DNA of 6,979 nt. Origin: Symbiobacteriaceae bacterium (GTDB lineage Bacteria; Bacillota_E; Symbiobacteriia; Symbiobacteriales; Symbiobacteriaceae). Positions 1-5,852 of this stretch are shown here, piece after piece. The stretch spans positions 1 through 6,979 of the forward strand of contig DAHVXO010000226.1 of assembly GCA_027356675.1 (NCBI GenBank). The letters run 5' to 3'. The position numbers and the translations under genes were made by a program. The stretch's first letter is position 1, and every line of letters starts with the position of its first letter. The notes under the pieces are model-generated. The model was not told where the DNA came from, did not search any database, and saw only the letters and a list, made by a program, of their open reading frames with translations.

Positions 1-2
1 CC

Positions 3-224
3 GAAGAGGATCCCGGCGTGGTCAACCCCTTCTCGCTCAACCCCCCCAAGAACGACCGCAGGGATAACCGCTTGACGGAGGCTCCGGTACCCGCCACCGC
101 AGGCGAGCCTGGCGCAGCCGCACCGACCGAGGGCGCCAGGCGCACCAAGGTGGGCGCCAGGCGGCCATCACGGCCCCGCGGCGGGTCCGCTGGGGCGCCG
201 ACGCCCAACACGCCCACCGAATAA
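3..224 (+). CDS. C-terminal tail of upstream gene, probably RNase R (partial)
   Basis: An open frame enters from the left edge and stops at TAA 222-224. The visible 73 residues are a low-complexity tail rich in Pro, Ala, Gly and Arg, with basic clusters and no recognisable domain. Within it a 12-bp direct repeat (GGGCGCCAGGCG at 131-142 and 152-163, 21 bp apart) encodes two GARR-containing heptads. The assignment to rnr rests on two things from general knowledge: rnr commonly lies just upstream of smpB in Firmicutes, and RNase R often ends in a disordered basic tail after its S1 domain. Neither the catalytic nor the S1 domain is inside the window, so the identity is an inference. The GTG at 18 is not a credible start because the frame is already open before it and no ribosome binding site precedes it. 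Confidence 0.55.
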   Translation, partial: EEDPGVVNPFSLNPPKNDRRDNRLTEAPVPATAGEPGAAAPTEGARRTKVGARRPSRPRGGSAGAPTPNTPTE

Positions 225-229
225 AGCCC

Positions 230-260
230 AACCCGGCTGCCGAGGTGGTGGCCGGGTTTC
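230..260 (+). terminator. Hairpin terminator after the upstream gene
   Basis: AACCCGGC (230-237) is perfectly complementary to GCCGGGTT (251-258), with a 13-nt loop that can pair further (CC/GG). It begins 5 nt after the stop codon and is followed by only a short T run (257-259), so it resembles a weak-tailed intrinsic terminator. It separates the upstream gene from the smpB promoter. Confidence 0.65.
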
Positions 261-284
261 CATATTATGGTGTCCTTGGGGCTC

Positions 285-313
285 TTGACAATTCAAACAA
301 CCGCGCTCATAAT
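285..313 (+). promoter_or_regulatory. Sigma-A-type promoter for smpB-ssrA
   Basis: A perfect -35 box TTGACA lies at 285-290. After a 17-nt spacer comes CATAAT at 308-313, which matches the -10 consensus in 5 of 6 positions. Transcription would start near 320 and give a leader of about 20 nt before smpB. No terminator lies between smpB and the tmRNA gene, so this promoter probably also supplies tmRNA precursor. Confidence 0.85.
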
Positions 314-340
314 TATAAGTCCGGTGCGAGGTGAACAGTC

Positions 341-835
341 GTGGCGAAAACCCAGGCGAAAGAGCCAGCAGGCGGCATGAAGAGCATCGCTGAGAATCGC
401 AAAGCCCGCCACGACTACTTCGTTGAGGAGACTTATGAGGCGGGCCTCGCGCTCCAGGGAAGCGAGGTCAAGTCTTGTCGGCTGGGCCGAGTCAATCTGC
501 GCGATAGTTACGCCCAGATTCAGAACGGCGAGATCTTCCTATATAATACTCATATCAGCCCTTATGAGCAGGCCAACCGCTTCAACCACGAACCGCTGCG
601 CGTCCGCCGGATGCTCATGCACAAGGACGAGATTCGGCGTCTCTTCAGCAAGGTCCGTGAAAAGGGCTACACGCTGGTGCCACTCCGCCTCTACTTCAAG
701 AAGGGTATGGTCAAGGTCGAACTGGCCCTGGCCAAAGGCAAGCAGTCCTTCGACAAGCGTGACGACATCGCTGCCCGCGACGTCGAGCGCGAAATGGCCC
801 GAGCCGTCCGGGGCAAGTACCGGGACGACGACTGA
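341..835 (+). CDS. smpB: SmpB, tmRNA-binding protein
   Basis: SmpB binds the tRNA-like domain of tmRNA, delivers it to stalled ribosomes and places its C-terminal tail in the empty mRNA channel, starting trans-translation. The 164-residue protein has the family hallmarks: ENRKARHDYF (18-27), GSEVKSCR (40-47), NLRDSYA (52-58), the HISPYEQANRFNHEP block (71-85), and KGYTLVPLRLYFKKG (108-122) followed by VKVELALAKGKQSFDKR (124-140). It ends in the charged helix-forming tail RDVEREMARAVRGKYR that enters the mRNA channel in known SmpB structures. The start is GTG at 341, with GAGGTGA at 328-334 and a 6-nt spacing; an internal ATG at 377 has no comparable site. Length is normal for the family (about 150-165). 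It sits 40 nt upstream of its RNA partner. Confidence 0.97.
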   Translation: MAKTQAKEPAGGMKSIAENRKARHDYFVEETYEAGLALQGSEVKSCRLGRVNLRDSYAQIQNGEIFLYNTHISPYEQANRFNHEPLRVRRMLMHKDEIRRLFSKVREKGYTLVPLRLYFKKGMVKVELALAKGKQSFDKRDDIAARDVEREMARAVRGKYRDDD

Positions 836-848
836 CCCACGGGTTCCC

Positions 849-863
849 GCCGGCCCAGCCGGC
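849..863 (+). other. Hairpin between smpB and ssrA
   Basis: GCCGGC (849-854), loop CCA, GCCGGC (858-863) forms a 6-bp GC-rich hairpin in the 40-nt gap between the smpB stop and the tmRNA 5' end. It has no T tract, so it is not a normal terminator. It could mark or protect a processing site in the smpB-tmRNA precursor; that role is inference. Confidence 0.4.
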
Positions 864-875
864 TACCATATAAAC

Positions 876-1249
876 GGGGGCGAATTAGTCTCGACGGGGG
901 ATGCAGCGTTCAGGATAGCGAGCCGAGGTGCGGTTGCCTCGTAAAACTGGCCGCAGGCATTTAACTGCCAACAACAATTACGCTCTAGCTGCGTAAGCAG
1001 CCTGCGGCCTAGCCGCAGAACGCTCCTCCGGAAAGTGGGCTCCGTGCGCCGGAGTTGTAGCGTCAACTAACGGGCTGTTCCACCCGAGGTCGCCAGGGAC
1101 TCGGGAGGCGAGGAACTTTTCGTGGCTGGTGGGGACCGTAGCCCGCTGCTAGGCGGCGGCCCTCTCGACAATAAATTAGCGGCTACGCTCGTAGAAGTCC
1201 TGTCTGGTGCTCTTTCGGACGCGGGAGGCAGAGCCCGCCGCCTCCACCA
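876..1249 (+). ncRNA. ssrA: tmRNA (transfer-messenger RNA), with atypical T-loop
   Basis: One-piece tmRNA of 374 nt. The 5' end GGGGGCG (876-882) pairs with CGCCTCC (1239-1245), followed by A and an encoded CCA (1247-1249). The conserved 5' block (TCGACGGGG near 891, TAGCGAGCCGAGG, CTCGTAAAA) is present. The tag frame runs from resume codon GCC 967 to TAA 994-996 and encodes ANNNYALAA, giving AANNNYALAA with the Ala carried by tmRNA. The stop codon lies in the loop of hairpin GCTGC (988-992)/GCAGC (997-1001). GGCTACGCTCGTAGA (1182-1196) and CTTTCGGACGCGGG (1212-1225) match the usual 3' portion. Oddity: the T-stem GCGGG/CCCGC (1221-1225/1234-1238) encloses AGGCAGAG rather than a TTCRANT-type loop. 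SmpB is encoded directly upstream. Its 5' end is probably made by RNase P, since CATATAAA (867-874) is too close to 876 to serve as its -10. Confidence 0.96.
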
Positions 1250-1255
1250 ATGCTG

Positions 1256-1295
1256 AAAAAGGCCCGGTGGCAACGAATTGCCGCCGGGCCTTTTT
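1256..1295 (+). terminator. Strong intrinsic terminator of smpB-ssrA
   Basis: GGCCCGG (1261-1267) pairs with CCGGGCC (1284-1290). The stem continues inward through a T-G pair and GGCAA (1269-1273)/TTGCC (1278-1282) to the tetraloop CGAA, giving about 13 pairs. TTTTT (1291-1295) follows, and a matching AAAAA (1256-1260) precedes it, so it may also act on the other strand. It begins 7 nt after the tmRNA CCA. Confidence 0.95.
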
Positions 1296-1403
1296 CGCGC
1301 ATGAAACCGGGCGCCCCCGCAAGGAGTCAAACGGGAAGCGAACTTAGTTTAGCAGTCGACAATTTCCACCGGACACCTGAAAGGCTTTCAATCACCGCAG
1401 GCG

Positions 1404-1453
1404 AATTTTTTTGTGACAATGTTATATTTGGGTTCGAACATAATCGAGGAGGA
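1404..1453 (+). promoter_or_regulatory. AT-rich probable promoter region and RBS of the amidase gene
   Basis: The 1296-1464 gap contains one markedly AT-rich patch (about 1404-1444) in an otherwise GC-rich sequence. TATATT at 1423-1428 is a plausible -10, but no good -35 sits at 16-18 nt from it, so the promoter is tentative. An 8-bp palindrome GTTCGAAC (1432-1439) lies just downstream. The ribosome binding site GAGGAGGA (1446-1453) is strong, with an 11-nt spacing to the ATG at 1465. I see no riboswitch or small ORF in the rest of the gap. Confidence 0.4.
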
Positions 1454-1464
1454 CTCCGTATACG

Positions 1465-3459
1465 ATGATAGAGACACAAAACATGAAGCTCACTAAGATC
1501 TTTGTCCTCCTACTTGCCGCCCTTCTCAGCCTCGCCGCTGCACCCCGCAGGGTGGACGCTGCCGCACCGGCCGCCGTCAACATCACCGTAGAAGGTAGCC
1601 CACTGGCCATGCCGGTCCCGCCGATTATCATCGAAGGCAGAACGCTGGTCGGGGTCCGCTCCGTCGGCGAGGCCATCGGTGGCACTGTCGACTGGGATCC
1701 GGTCAAGAGGGCTGCCACGGTCACCCGCCGATCGGACACCGTGGTCCTGACCCTGGGTAAGCAGGAAGCCCTGGTTAACGGCAAGCCCCAGACCATGGAT
1801 GTCCCGGCCCAATTGGTGGGTGACCGCACCATGGTGCCGCTGCGGTTTATCGCCGAGGCCCTCGGTGGGGCGGTCGAATGGAACCCCGACACCAAGACCG
1901 CCAACATCCTGCGCAAGCCGACCTTCATCACCGCCATGAGCTACCTGCGGGACGTGGGCAAGACCAGCGTCGTGCTCACCCTCTCCGAACCGCCCGCCTC
2001 CATCAAGCCGCAGGCGACGGATGACTCCCTGACACTCGACCTCTACCCCGCCGTGATCAAGACTGACCAGCCCACGCAGCTGCCCTTCGATGCGCTCATG
2101 AAAGCCGTGGGGCTCCAGGCAGACGGACGGACGGTGCACCTGCAGGCCCAACTCTGGAACCCGCCGACCTACCGCTACGCCCTCTCGCCCGACGGGACCC
2201 AGTTGACCATCGAGTTCGATTACACGGTGACCGGCATCCAGTATCAGCAAGATGGGCGCATCCCAGTGATCTACGTGGCCGCCACCGGCCGCTTGAACTA
2301 CAACACCATCGACCTCGCCGACCCCAACCGGCTGGTGCTAGACCTGGCTGGGACCCATTTCAGCCCGCTCGTGCCCGCCACCATGGACGCCGGGCCGACC
2401 CTGGTTTCAAAGGTCCGGACAGGCCTCTTCACCAGGAACCCCGACACCGCCCGCATCGTGCTGGAGACCAGCCGCAAGCACCCTTACGAGATTGTGAGCA
2501 CCGATCTCGGGCTACTCGTGCGATTCGTCCCCCGGATTGAGGCGCTCACGACCCAGAAGCTCCAAGGCAAGACTCGGCTGACCTTCGCCACCAGCCTCCC
2601 CGTCGATGCAAAAGTCACTGTGGCTGATAACAAACGGGCGATCACCATCGAGATTCCCCAGGCGATCAGTGGCCTGACGGACAGCGTCACCCAAATCGCC
2701 GATGGCACCATCGACACCGTGACCGTGGCTCCCGGGTCCGCCAAGAATTCTACGCTCATCACGGTGGCGCTTCCCTACTACCTCGGTCATAACGTGGTCT
2801 CCAAGAACGGCGATTCCGCCGTAATCCTGGAGATCATCACCTCGCCGGTCTACGGCAAGCGCATCTGGATCGATGCCGGACACGGGAAAATCCCCGGCGG
2901 CGCAAACGATCCCGGGACCATCGGGACGACCTACAAGACCCGTGAGGTGGACATGAACCTACAGGTTGCGTTGGAACTCCAGAAGCGGCTCCAGGACGCC
3001 GGCGCCATCGTCTTCATGACCCGCACCGGACCCGAGGGCATCGACTTTCAACAGCGCCCCGATGTGGTCAACGCTCAGAAGCCGCCAATCGATGCGTTCA
3101 TCTCCATCCACCACAACTCGATGGACGGTGGTCCCGCGATCCGGGGCACCGAGACCTACTACTGGTCCGCCTACCCCAAGAGCGCGGCCCTGGCGGCCAA
3201 GGTGCATCCAGCCGTAGTCAAGGCGCTGGGCTTTCCCGATCGGAAAGTCCGTAACGACCAGGGCTTTGTCGTCATCAAGAAGACCCTGGCTCCCGCGATC
3301 CTGGTTGAACTCGGATACCTTTCCAACGCCGCCGAAGAAAAGGCGATCGCAGAGCCGGGCGTGGCCATCAAGACCTACCCAGGCAAAGCAGCCGAAGGAT
3401 TGAAGAACGGTCTATTTGACTATTTCTGGCAGGAAATGCAGCCGGCGGCTCCACGTTGA
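1465..3459 (+). CDS. Secreted N-acetylmuramoyl-L-alanine amidase with CuAO-N1 and AMIN domains
   Basis: This enzyme should cleave the amide bond between N-acetylmuramic acid and the stem peptide in peptidoglycan, outside the membrane. Residues 7-33 form a signal peptide (KLTK, hydrophobic core, likely cleavage after VDA near 32). Residues 40-149 contain two copies of the GRTLVGVR/DRTMVPLRFIAEALGG type, the Cu-amine-oxidase-N1-like domain common in surface proteins of Clostridia. Residues about 153-455 hold one clear AMIN domain (about 255-355) and two weaker AMIN-like beta repeats, thought to bind cell wall. Residues 466-655 are an Amidase_3 zinc hydrolase: H473 in DAGHG, E494 in TREVD, H549 in SIHHN as zinc ligands, and catalytic E615 in VELGYLSN. 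All key residues are present, so it should be active. The ATG at 1465 has the better RBS distance, but the ATG at 1483 begins directly at the signal peptide and cannot be excluded. A role in cell separation or sporulation is possible; the sequence does not decide. Confidence 0.93.
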   Translation: MIETQNMKLTKIFVLLLAALLSLAAAPRRVDAAAPAAVNITVEGSPLAMPVPPIIIEGRTLVGVRSVGEAIGGTVDWDPVKRAATVTRRSDTVVLTLGKQEALVNGKPQTMDVPAQLVGDRTMVPLRFIAEALGGAVEWNPDTKTANILRKPTFITAMSYLRDVGKTSVVLTLSEPPASIKPQATDDSLTLDLYPAVIKTDQPTQLPFDALMKAVGLQADGRTVHLQAQLWNPPTYRYALSPDGTQLTIEFDYTVTGIQYQQDGRIPVIYVAATGRLNYNTIDLADPNRLVLDLAGTHFSPLVPATMDAGPTLVSKVRTGLFTRNPDTARIVLETSRKHPYEIVSTDLGLLVRFVPRIEALTTQKLQGKTRLTFATSLPVDAKVTVADNKRAITIEIPQAISGLTDSVTQIADGTIDTVTVAPGSAKNSTLITVALPYYLGHNVVSKNGDSAVILEIITSPVYGKRIWIDAGHGKIPGGANDPGTIGTTYKTREVDMNLQVALELQKRLQDAGAIVFMTRTGPEGIDFQQRPDVVNAQKPPIDAFISIHHNSMDGGPAIRGTETYYWSAYPKSAALAAKVHPAVVKALGFPDRKVRNDQGFVVIKKTLAPAILVELGYLSNAAEEKAIAEPGVAIKTYPGKAAEGLKNGLFDYFWQEMQPAAPR

Positions 3460-3469
3460 GAAATCGTAC

Positions 3470-3524
3470 CGAATTTCAGTCATTTTGACTTGTAGGGTAA
3501 CTGAAATTCGTGTATGGTAACCAT
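3470..3524 (+). promoter_or_regulatory. Inverted repeat and probable operator/promoter of the MarR gene
   Basis: CGAATTTCAGT (3470-3480) and ACTGAAATTCG (3500-3510) form a perfect 11-bp inverted repeat separated by 19 nt. Inside the spacer lies TTGACT (3485-3490), a -35-like box. A second symmetric element, ATGGT-A-ACCAT (3514-3524), follows immediately. No -10 at ideal spacing is obvious; TATGGT (3513-3518), 17 nt after TTGTAG (3490-3495), is a weak alternative. MarR regulators usually bind palindromes in their own promoter, so autoregulation is likely by family analogy. The arms are too AT-rich and lack a T tract, which argues against a terminator for the amidase gene. Confidence 0.55.
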
Positions 3525-3565
3525 TAGCCAGACTTGGGCTAATAAATCATGTGGAGGTGACTAGT

Positions 3566-4015
3566 GTGCCGACGAAGACCACAGTTGACCGGCATGTGGT
3601 GGAGATTGAGGAACTGCTCCGAAACGTGAGCACGATTCTCAAGAAGCGGGGGCGCGACATACTCAGCAACTTTGACATCACCCCCCCCCAGCTGGACGCC
3701 CTTCTCGTGTTGCGTGAGTTCGGCGAGCTGACCATGGGCGAGCTGTGCGGCAAGATGTTCCTGGCTTGCAGCACCGCCACCGACCTGATCGACCGCATGG
3801 AGCGCAACCATCTGATCGAGCGGGTCCGCGACACCAACGACCGCCGTGTCATCCGGCTGCGGGTGCTAGCCAAGGGAGCGTCGGTCATCGACGAGGTGCT
3901 CGAGGCTCGTCGCGGTTACCTCGCCACCATCCTCTCTGAAATCGATGTAGCAGACAAGGAGCGGCTGATCCAGTCTCTCGAGCAGTTAAACTATTTGATG
4001 ACTAGAGAGATCTAA
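3566..4015 (+). CDS. MarR-family transcriptional regulator (YsmB-like position)
   Basis: A 149-residue winged-helix regulator that should bind DNA as a dimer. An N-terminal dimerisation helix (about 8-34) is followed by the winged helix-turn-helix: helix-turn GELTMGELCGKMF (53-65), recognition helix CSTATDLIDRMERNHLIER (68-86), and a wing with the characteristic DTNDRRVIRL (89-98). C-terminal dimerisation helices end at 149. Start choice: GGAGGTGA (3553-3560) lies 5 nt before GTG 3566; the in-frame GTG at 3551 overlaps that Shine-Dalgarno site and is rejected. Two cysteines (C61, C68) fall in the DNA-binding domain. The ligand and targets are unknown. Its place just before murI matches ysmB before racE in B. 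subtilis, as I recall that order, but terminators separate it from murI here, so it is probably transcribed alone. Confidence 0.9.
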   Translation: MPTKTTVDRHVVEIEELLRNVSTILKKRGRDILSNFDITPPQLDALLVLREFGELTMGELCGKMFLACSTATDLIDRMERNHLIERVRDTNDRRVIRLRVLAKGASVIDEVLEARRGYLATILSEIDVADKERLIQSLEQLNYLMTREI

Positions 4016-4057
4016 GCCGTCCGTTCCGTTGTTACATTGCACGTTATTTGTCGGAAG

Positions 4058-4080
4058 CGCCACCCCGTGGGTGGCGTTTT
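4058..4080 (+). terminator. First of two tandem terminators after the MarR gene
   Basis: CGCCACCC (4058-4065), loop CGT, GGGTGGCG (4069-4076), then TTTT (4077-4080): an 8-bp GC-rich stem with a T tract, 42 nt after the stop codon. Its tail is copied after the second hairpin. Confidence 0.85.
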
Positions 4081-4138
4081 CGCGCCTCCCGCAGCTAATA
4101 GGCAACCCAACGGGTTGCGTTTTCGCGCCTCCCGCAGC
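4074..4138 (+). repeat. 22-bp direct repeat forming the tails of the tandem terminators
   Basis: The 22 nt at 4074-4095 recur without mismatch at 4117-4138, 43 bp later. The unit begins with the last stem bases (GCG), then TTTTCGCGCC, and ends in CCGCAGC. With the hairpins included, the whole terminator unit appears to be a tandem duplication. The shorter string TTTTTCGCGC also follows the tmRNA terminator (1291-1300). Confidence 0.9.
4102..4123 (+). terminator. Second tandem terminator before murI
   Basis: GCAACCC (4102-4108), loop AAC, GGGTTGC (4112-4118), then GTTTT (4119-4123). Compared with the first hairpin, one stem pair has changed from C-G to A-T with both partners substituted, so the structure is kept. 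Together the two should insulate murI from the MarR gene. Confidence 0.8.
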
Positions 4139-4191
4139 ATGGCTGGTGCGTTATAGAAGTACGCTAAGCACAGGAGCGGAGGTGAGCGACC

Positions 4192-5010
4192 GTGACTCCC
4201 GGACCCATGGACCCGCGCAGCCCGATTGGTCTCTTCGACTCCGGCGAAGGTGGGCTCACCGTGGCCAGGGCGGTCGCTGACCTGTTGCCGGCGGAGAACC
4301 TGGTCTACGCCTGCGACACAGCCCGGTTTCCCTACGGGCCCCGGCCCCTGAACGAAGTCCGCCAGTTCTTCCTGCGGTTCATGGAGTTCTTTGCAGCCCA
4401 GGGCTGCAAACTGGTGGTCGTGGCGTGCAACACGGCCACAGCGGCGGCCGTGGACCTGCTGGACAGTGGCCTGCGAATCCCGGCCATCGGCGTAGTGGCG
4501 CCCGGGTCGCGGGCGGCCGCAGCGGCCTCCCGCTCCGGGCGCATCGGGGTCGCTGCGACCCAGGGCACCTGCGATTCGGGCATCTACCCGCGGTTCATCC
4601 GGTCTGCGCGCTCGAACGCCGAGGTGCTGCAGCAAGCATGCCCGATTCTGGTCATCAGGGCGGAGGAGGGGGTCATCACAGGACCGGCCGTGCGGGCCGA
4701 AGTGGCACGCTGCCTCGCACCCCTGCTGGACGCTGGGGCGGATACCCTGGTGCTGGGCTGTACACACTTTCCCCACATGCGGGGCGTGATCGCAGACGTG
4801 GCGGGTCCCAGCGTGACCCTGATTGATCCGGGCATCGCCACTGCGGCCGAAGTGGCGGAGCGACTGCGCCGGGAGGGGCTCGTCAACCGCGGCGTTGGCC
4901 AGGGACGGCGGTCGTTCTTCACCACCGGCGACCCCGAGCGGTTCGCCAAGGTTGCTGCACGCCTCTGGCCCGGCGGTCTGGACACGGCCGAGCAGATTCG
5001 GATTGACTAG
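4192..5010 (+). CDS. murI: Glutamate racemase
   Basis: Interconverts L- and D-glutamate in the cytoplasm, supplying D-Glu for the peptidoglycan stem peptide; it is cofactor-independent and uses two cysteines as acid/base. The 272-residue protein shows [12 protein letters not shown] (13-24, with D16-S17 of the active site), [11 protein letters not shown] (43-53), the first catalytic cysteine C79 in [10 protein letters not shown], the [10 protein letters not shown] segment, and the second C190 with H192 in LVLGCTHFP. Length is normal (about 265). The position usually occupied by V/L/I in DSGxGG is Glu here, a mild oddity. GTG 4192 is chosen because GGAGGTGA (4178-4185) lies 6 nt upstream; ATG 4207 is in frame but too far from it. 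It heads the murI-rph-rdgB-phosphoesterase run, with rph starting 20 nt after its stop. The promoter was not identified with confidence. Confidence 0.96.
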   Translation: MTPGPMDPRSPIGLFDSGEGGLTVARAVADLLPAENLVYACDTARFPYGPRPLNEVRQFFLRFMEFFAAQGCKLVVVACNTATAAAVDLLDSGLRIPAIGVVAPGSRAAAAASRSGRIGVAATQGTCDSGIYPRFIRSARSNAEVLQQACPILVIRAEEGVITGPAVRAEVARCLAPLLDAGADTLVLGCTHFPHMRGVIADVAGPSVTLIDPGIATAAEVAERLRREGLVNRGVGQGRRSFFTTGDPERFAKVAARLWPGGLDTAEQIRID

Positions 5011-5030
5011 ATGGGGGAGAAAGTGCTGCA

Positions 5031-5852
5031 ATGCGGGTAGATGGACGATTGCCCAACGACTTGCGCCCGGTGGTCATCACACGCGGATACATGGAGCATG
5101 CCGAGGGATCCGTCCTCATTGAAGTCGGGAAGACCCGGGTCATCTGCACGGTGACGTTGGAGGAAAAGGTTCCGCCTTTCCTGAAGGGGAGAGGAGAAGG
5201 CTGGATCACCGCCGAATACGGAATGCTCCCCAGGGCGACCGGACAGCGCAGCCAGCGGGAAGTCACACGCGGCAAGCCCGGCGGGCGCACCATGGAGATC
5301 CAGCGCCTCATTGGCCGTGCTTTGCGATCTGTGGTGGACCTGCGGGCCCTGGGCGAGCGGACCCTCTGGATTGACTGCGACGTCGTTCAGGCCGATGGCG
5401 GCACACGTACCGCCTCTATCACAGGGGCGTTTGTAGCGCTGGTGGATGCGTTGGACCGGCTGCGCCGCAGCGGGGGAACGGCTCACCTGGCTGTGACGGA
5501 TTACCTCGCGGCGACCAGCGTCGGGATTGTCGATGGACAACCGTTGCTGGATCTGGCCTACGTCGAGGACTCCCGTGCTGCTGTGGATCTGAACCTGGTC
5601 ATGACCGGCGGCGGCGGCCTGGTGGAGCTGCAGGGCACAGGGGAGAGTGGCCCCTTCTCTCGCGACGATCTTGCGAGACTGATGGCATTGGCAGAGAGCG
5701 GAGTGCAGCGCCTCATCGCCATACAACGAACGGCCCTGGGCGGACTGGGAGCGGAGGTTGAACGACATGCAGGTCAAGCGGTTGGTGCTCGCCAGCAAGA
5801 ACCCCGGCAAGCTCCGGGAGTTGCAGGCGCTGCTCAAGGACTCTGGCATTGA
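5031..5852 (+). CDS. rph: Ribonuclease PH with C-terminal extension overlapping rdgB
   Basis: A phosphorolytic 3'-5' exoribonuclease that trims tRNA precursors at the CCA end, normally as a hexameric ring. The N-terminal [29 protein letters not shown] (24-41), [19 protein letters not shown] (52-70) and [12 protein letters not shown] (85-96) are typical. Phosphate-binding R86 and R126 ([12 protein letters not shown]) are present, as are putative metal ligands D180 and D186 ([16 protein letters not shown]). The family core ends near residue 237 ([10 protein letters not shown]). The frame then runs another 36 residues, rich in Ala, Gly, Arg and Gln, to TGA 5850-5852, overlapping rdgB by 86 nt. 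Typical RNase PH is about 240-255 residues, so the tail is either a real read-through extension or the mark of an indel near the end. A GGGGGAG site (5013-5019) lies 11 nt before the ATG. Confidence 0.95.
   Translation: MRVDGRLPNDLRPVVITRGYMEHAEGSVLIEVGKTRVICTVTLEEKVPPFLKGRGEGWITAEYGMLPRATGQRSQREVTRGKPGGRTMEIQRLIGRALRSVVDLRALGERTLWIDCDVVQADGGTRTASITGAFVALVDALDRLRRSGGTAHLAVTDYLAATSVGIVDGQPLLDLAYVEDSRAAVDLNLVMTGGGGLVELQGTGESGPFSRDDLARLMALAESGVQRLIAIQRTALGGLGAEVERHAGQAVGARQQEPRQAPGVAGAAQGLWH

Noticed and set aside
423..944. 173-codon frame overlapping smpB and the tmRNA 5' end
   Set aside because: Out-of-frame shadow of smpB rich in Ser/Arg; it runs into a structured RNA gene.
1296..1403. Possible riboswitch or leader RNA before the amidase gene
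   Set aside because: No known riboswitch core, T-box motif or second terminator could be recognised.
1432..1439. GTTCGAAC, which looks like the T-loop sequence missing from the tmRNA
   Set aside because: It lies beyond the tmRNA CCA end and the strong terminator, and has no acceptor-complementary sequence after it. It is most simply a chance palindrome in the amidase leader.
1250..1468. Open frame of 72 codons between tmRNA and the amidase gene
   Set aside because: It starts inside the tmRNA terminator, has no ribosome binding site, has no recognisable protein features, and its end overlaps the amidase RBS and start.
1510..2250. 246-codon antisense frame over the amidase N-terminus
   Set aside because: Gly/Asp/His/Arg-rich shadow of the signal peptide and CuAO-N1 region, with no plausible start signals.
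3551..3565. GTG 3551 as the MarR gene start
   Set aside because: It overlaps the GGAGGTGA site that serves GTG 3566 at ideal spacing.
4074..4138. Repeat pair as a possible minimal CRISPR array
   Set aside because: There are only two copies, 43 bp apart, each is the tail of a terminator hairpin, and no cas gene is nearby.
4029..4280. 83-codon + strand frame through the tandem terminators into murI
   Set aside because: It would translate two terminator hairpins and overlap murI in another frame; no ribosome binding site.
4012..5031. 339-codon antisense frame over murI
   Set aside because: The + strand frame is an unmistakable glutamate racemase. Long antisense frames are expected from GC-rich codon use, and this one has no family motifs.
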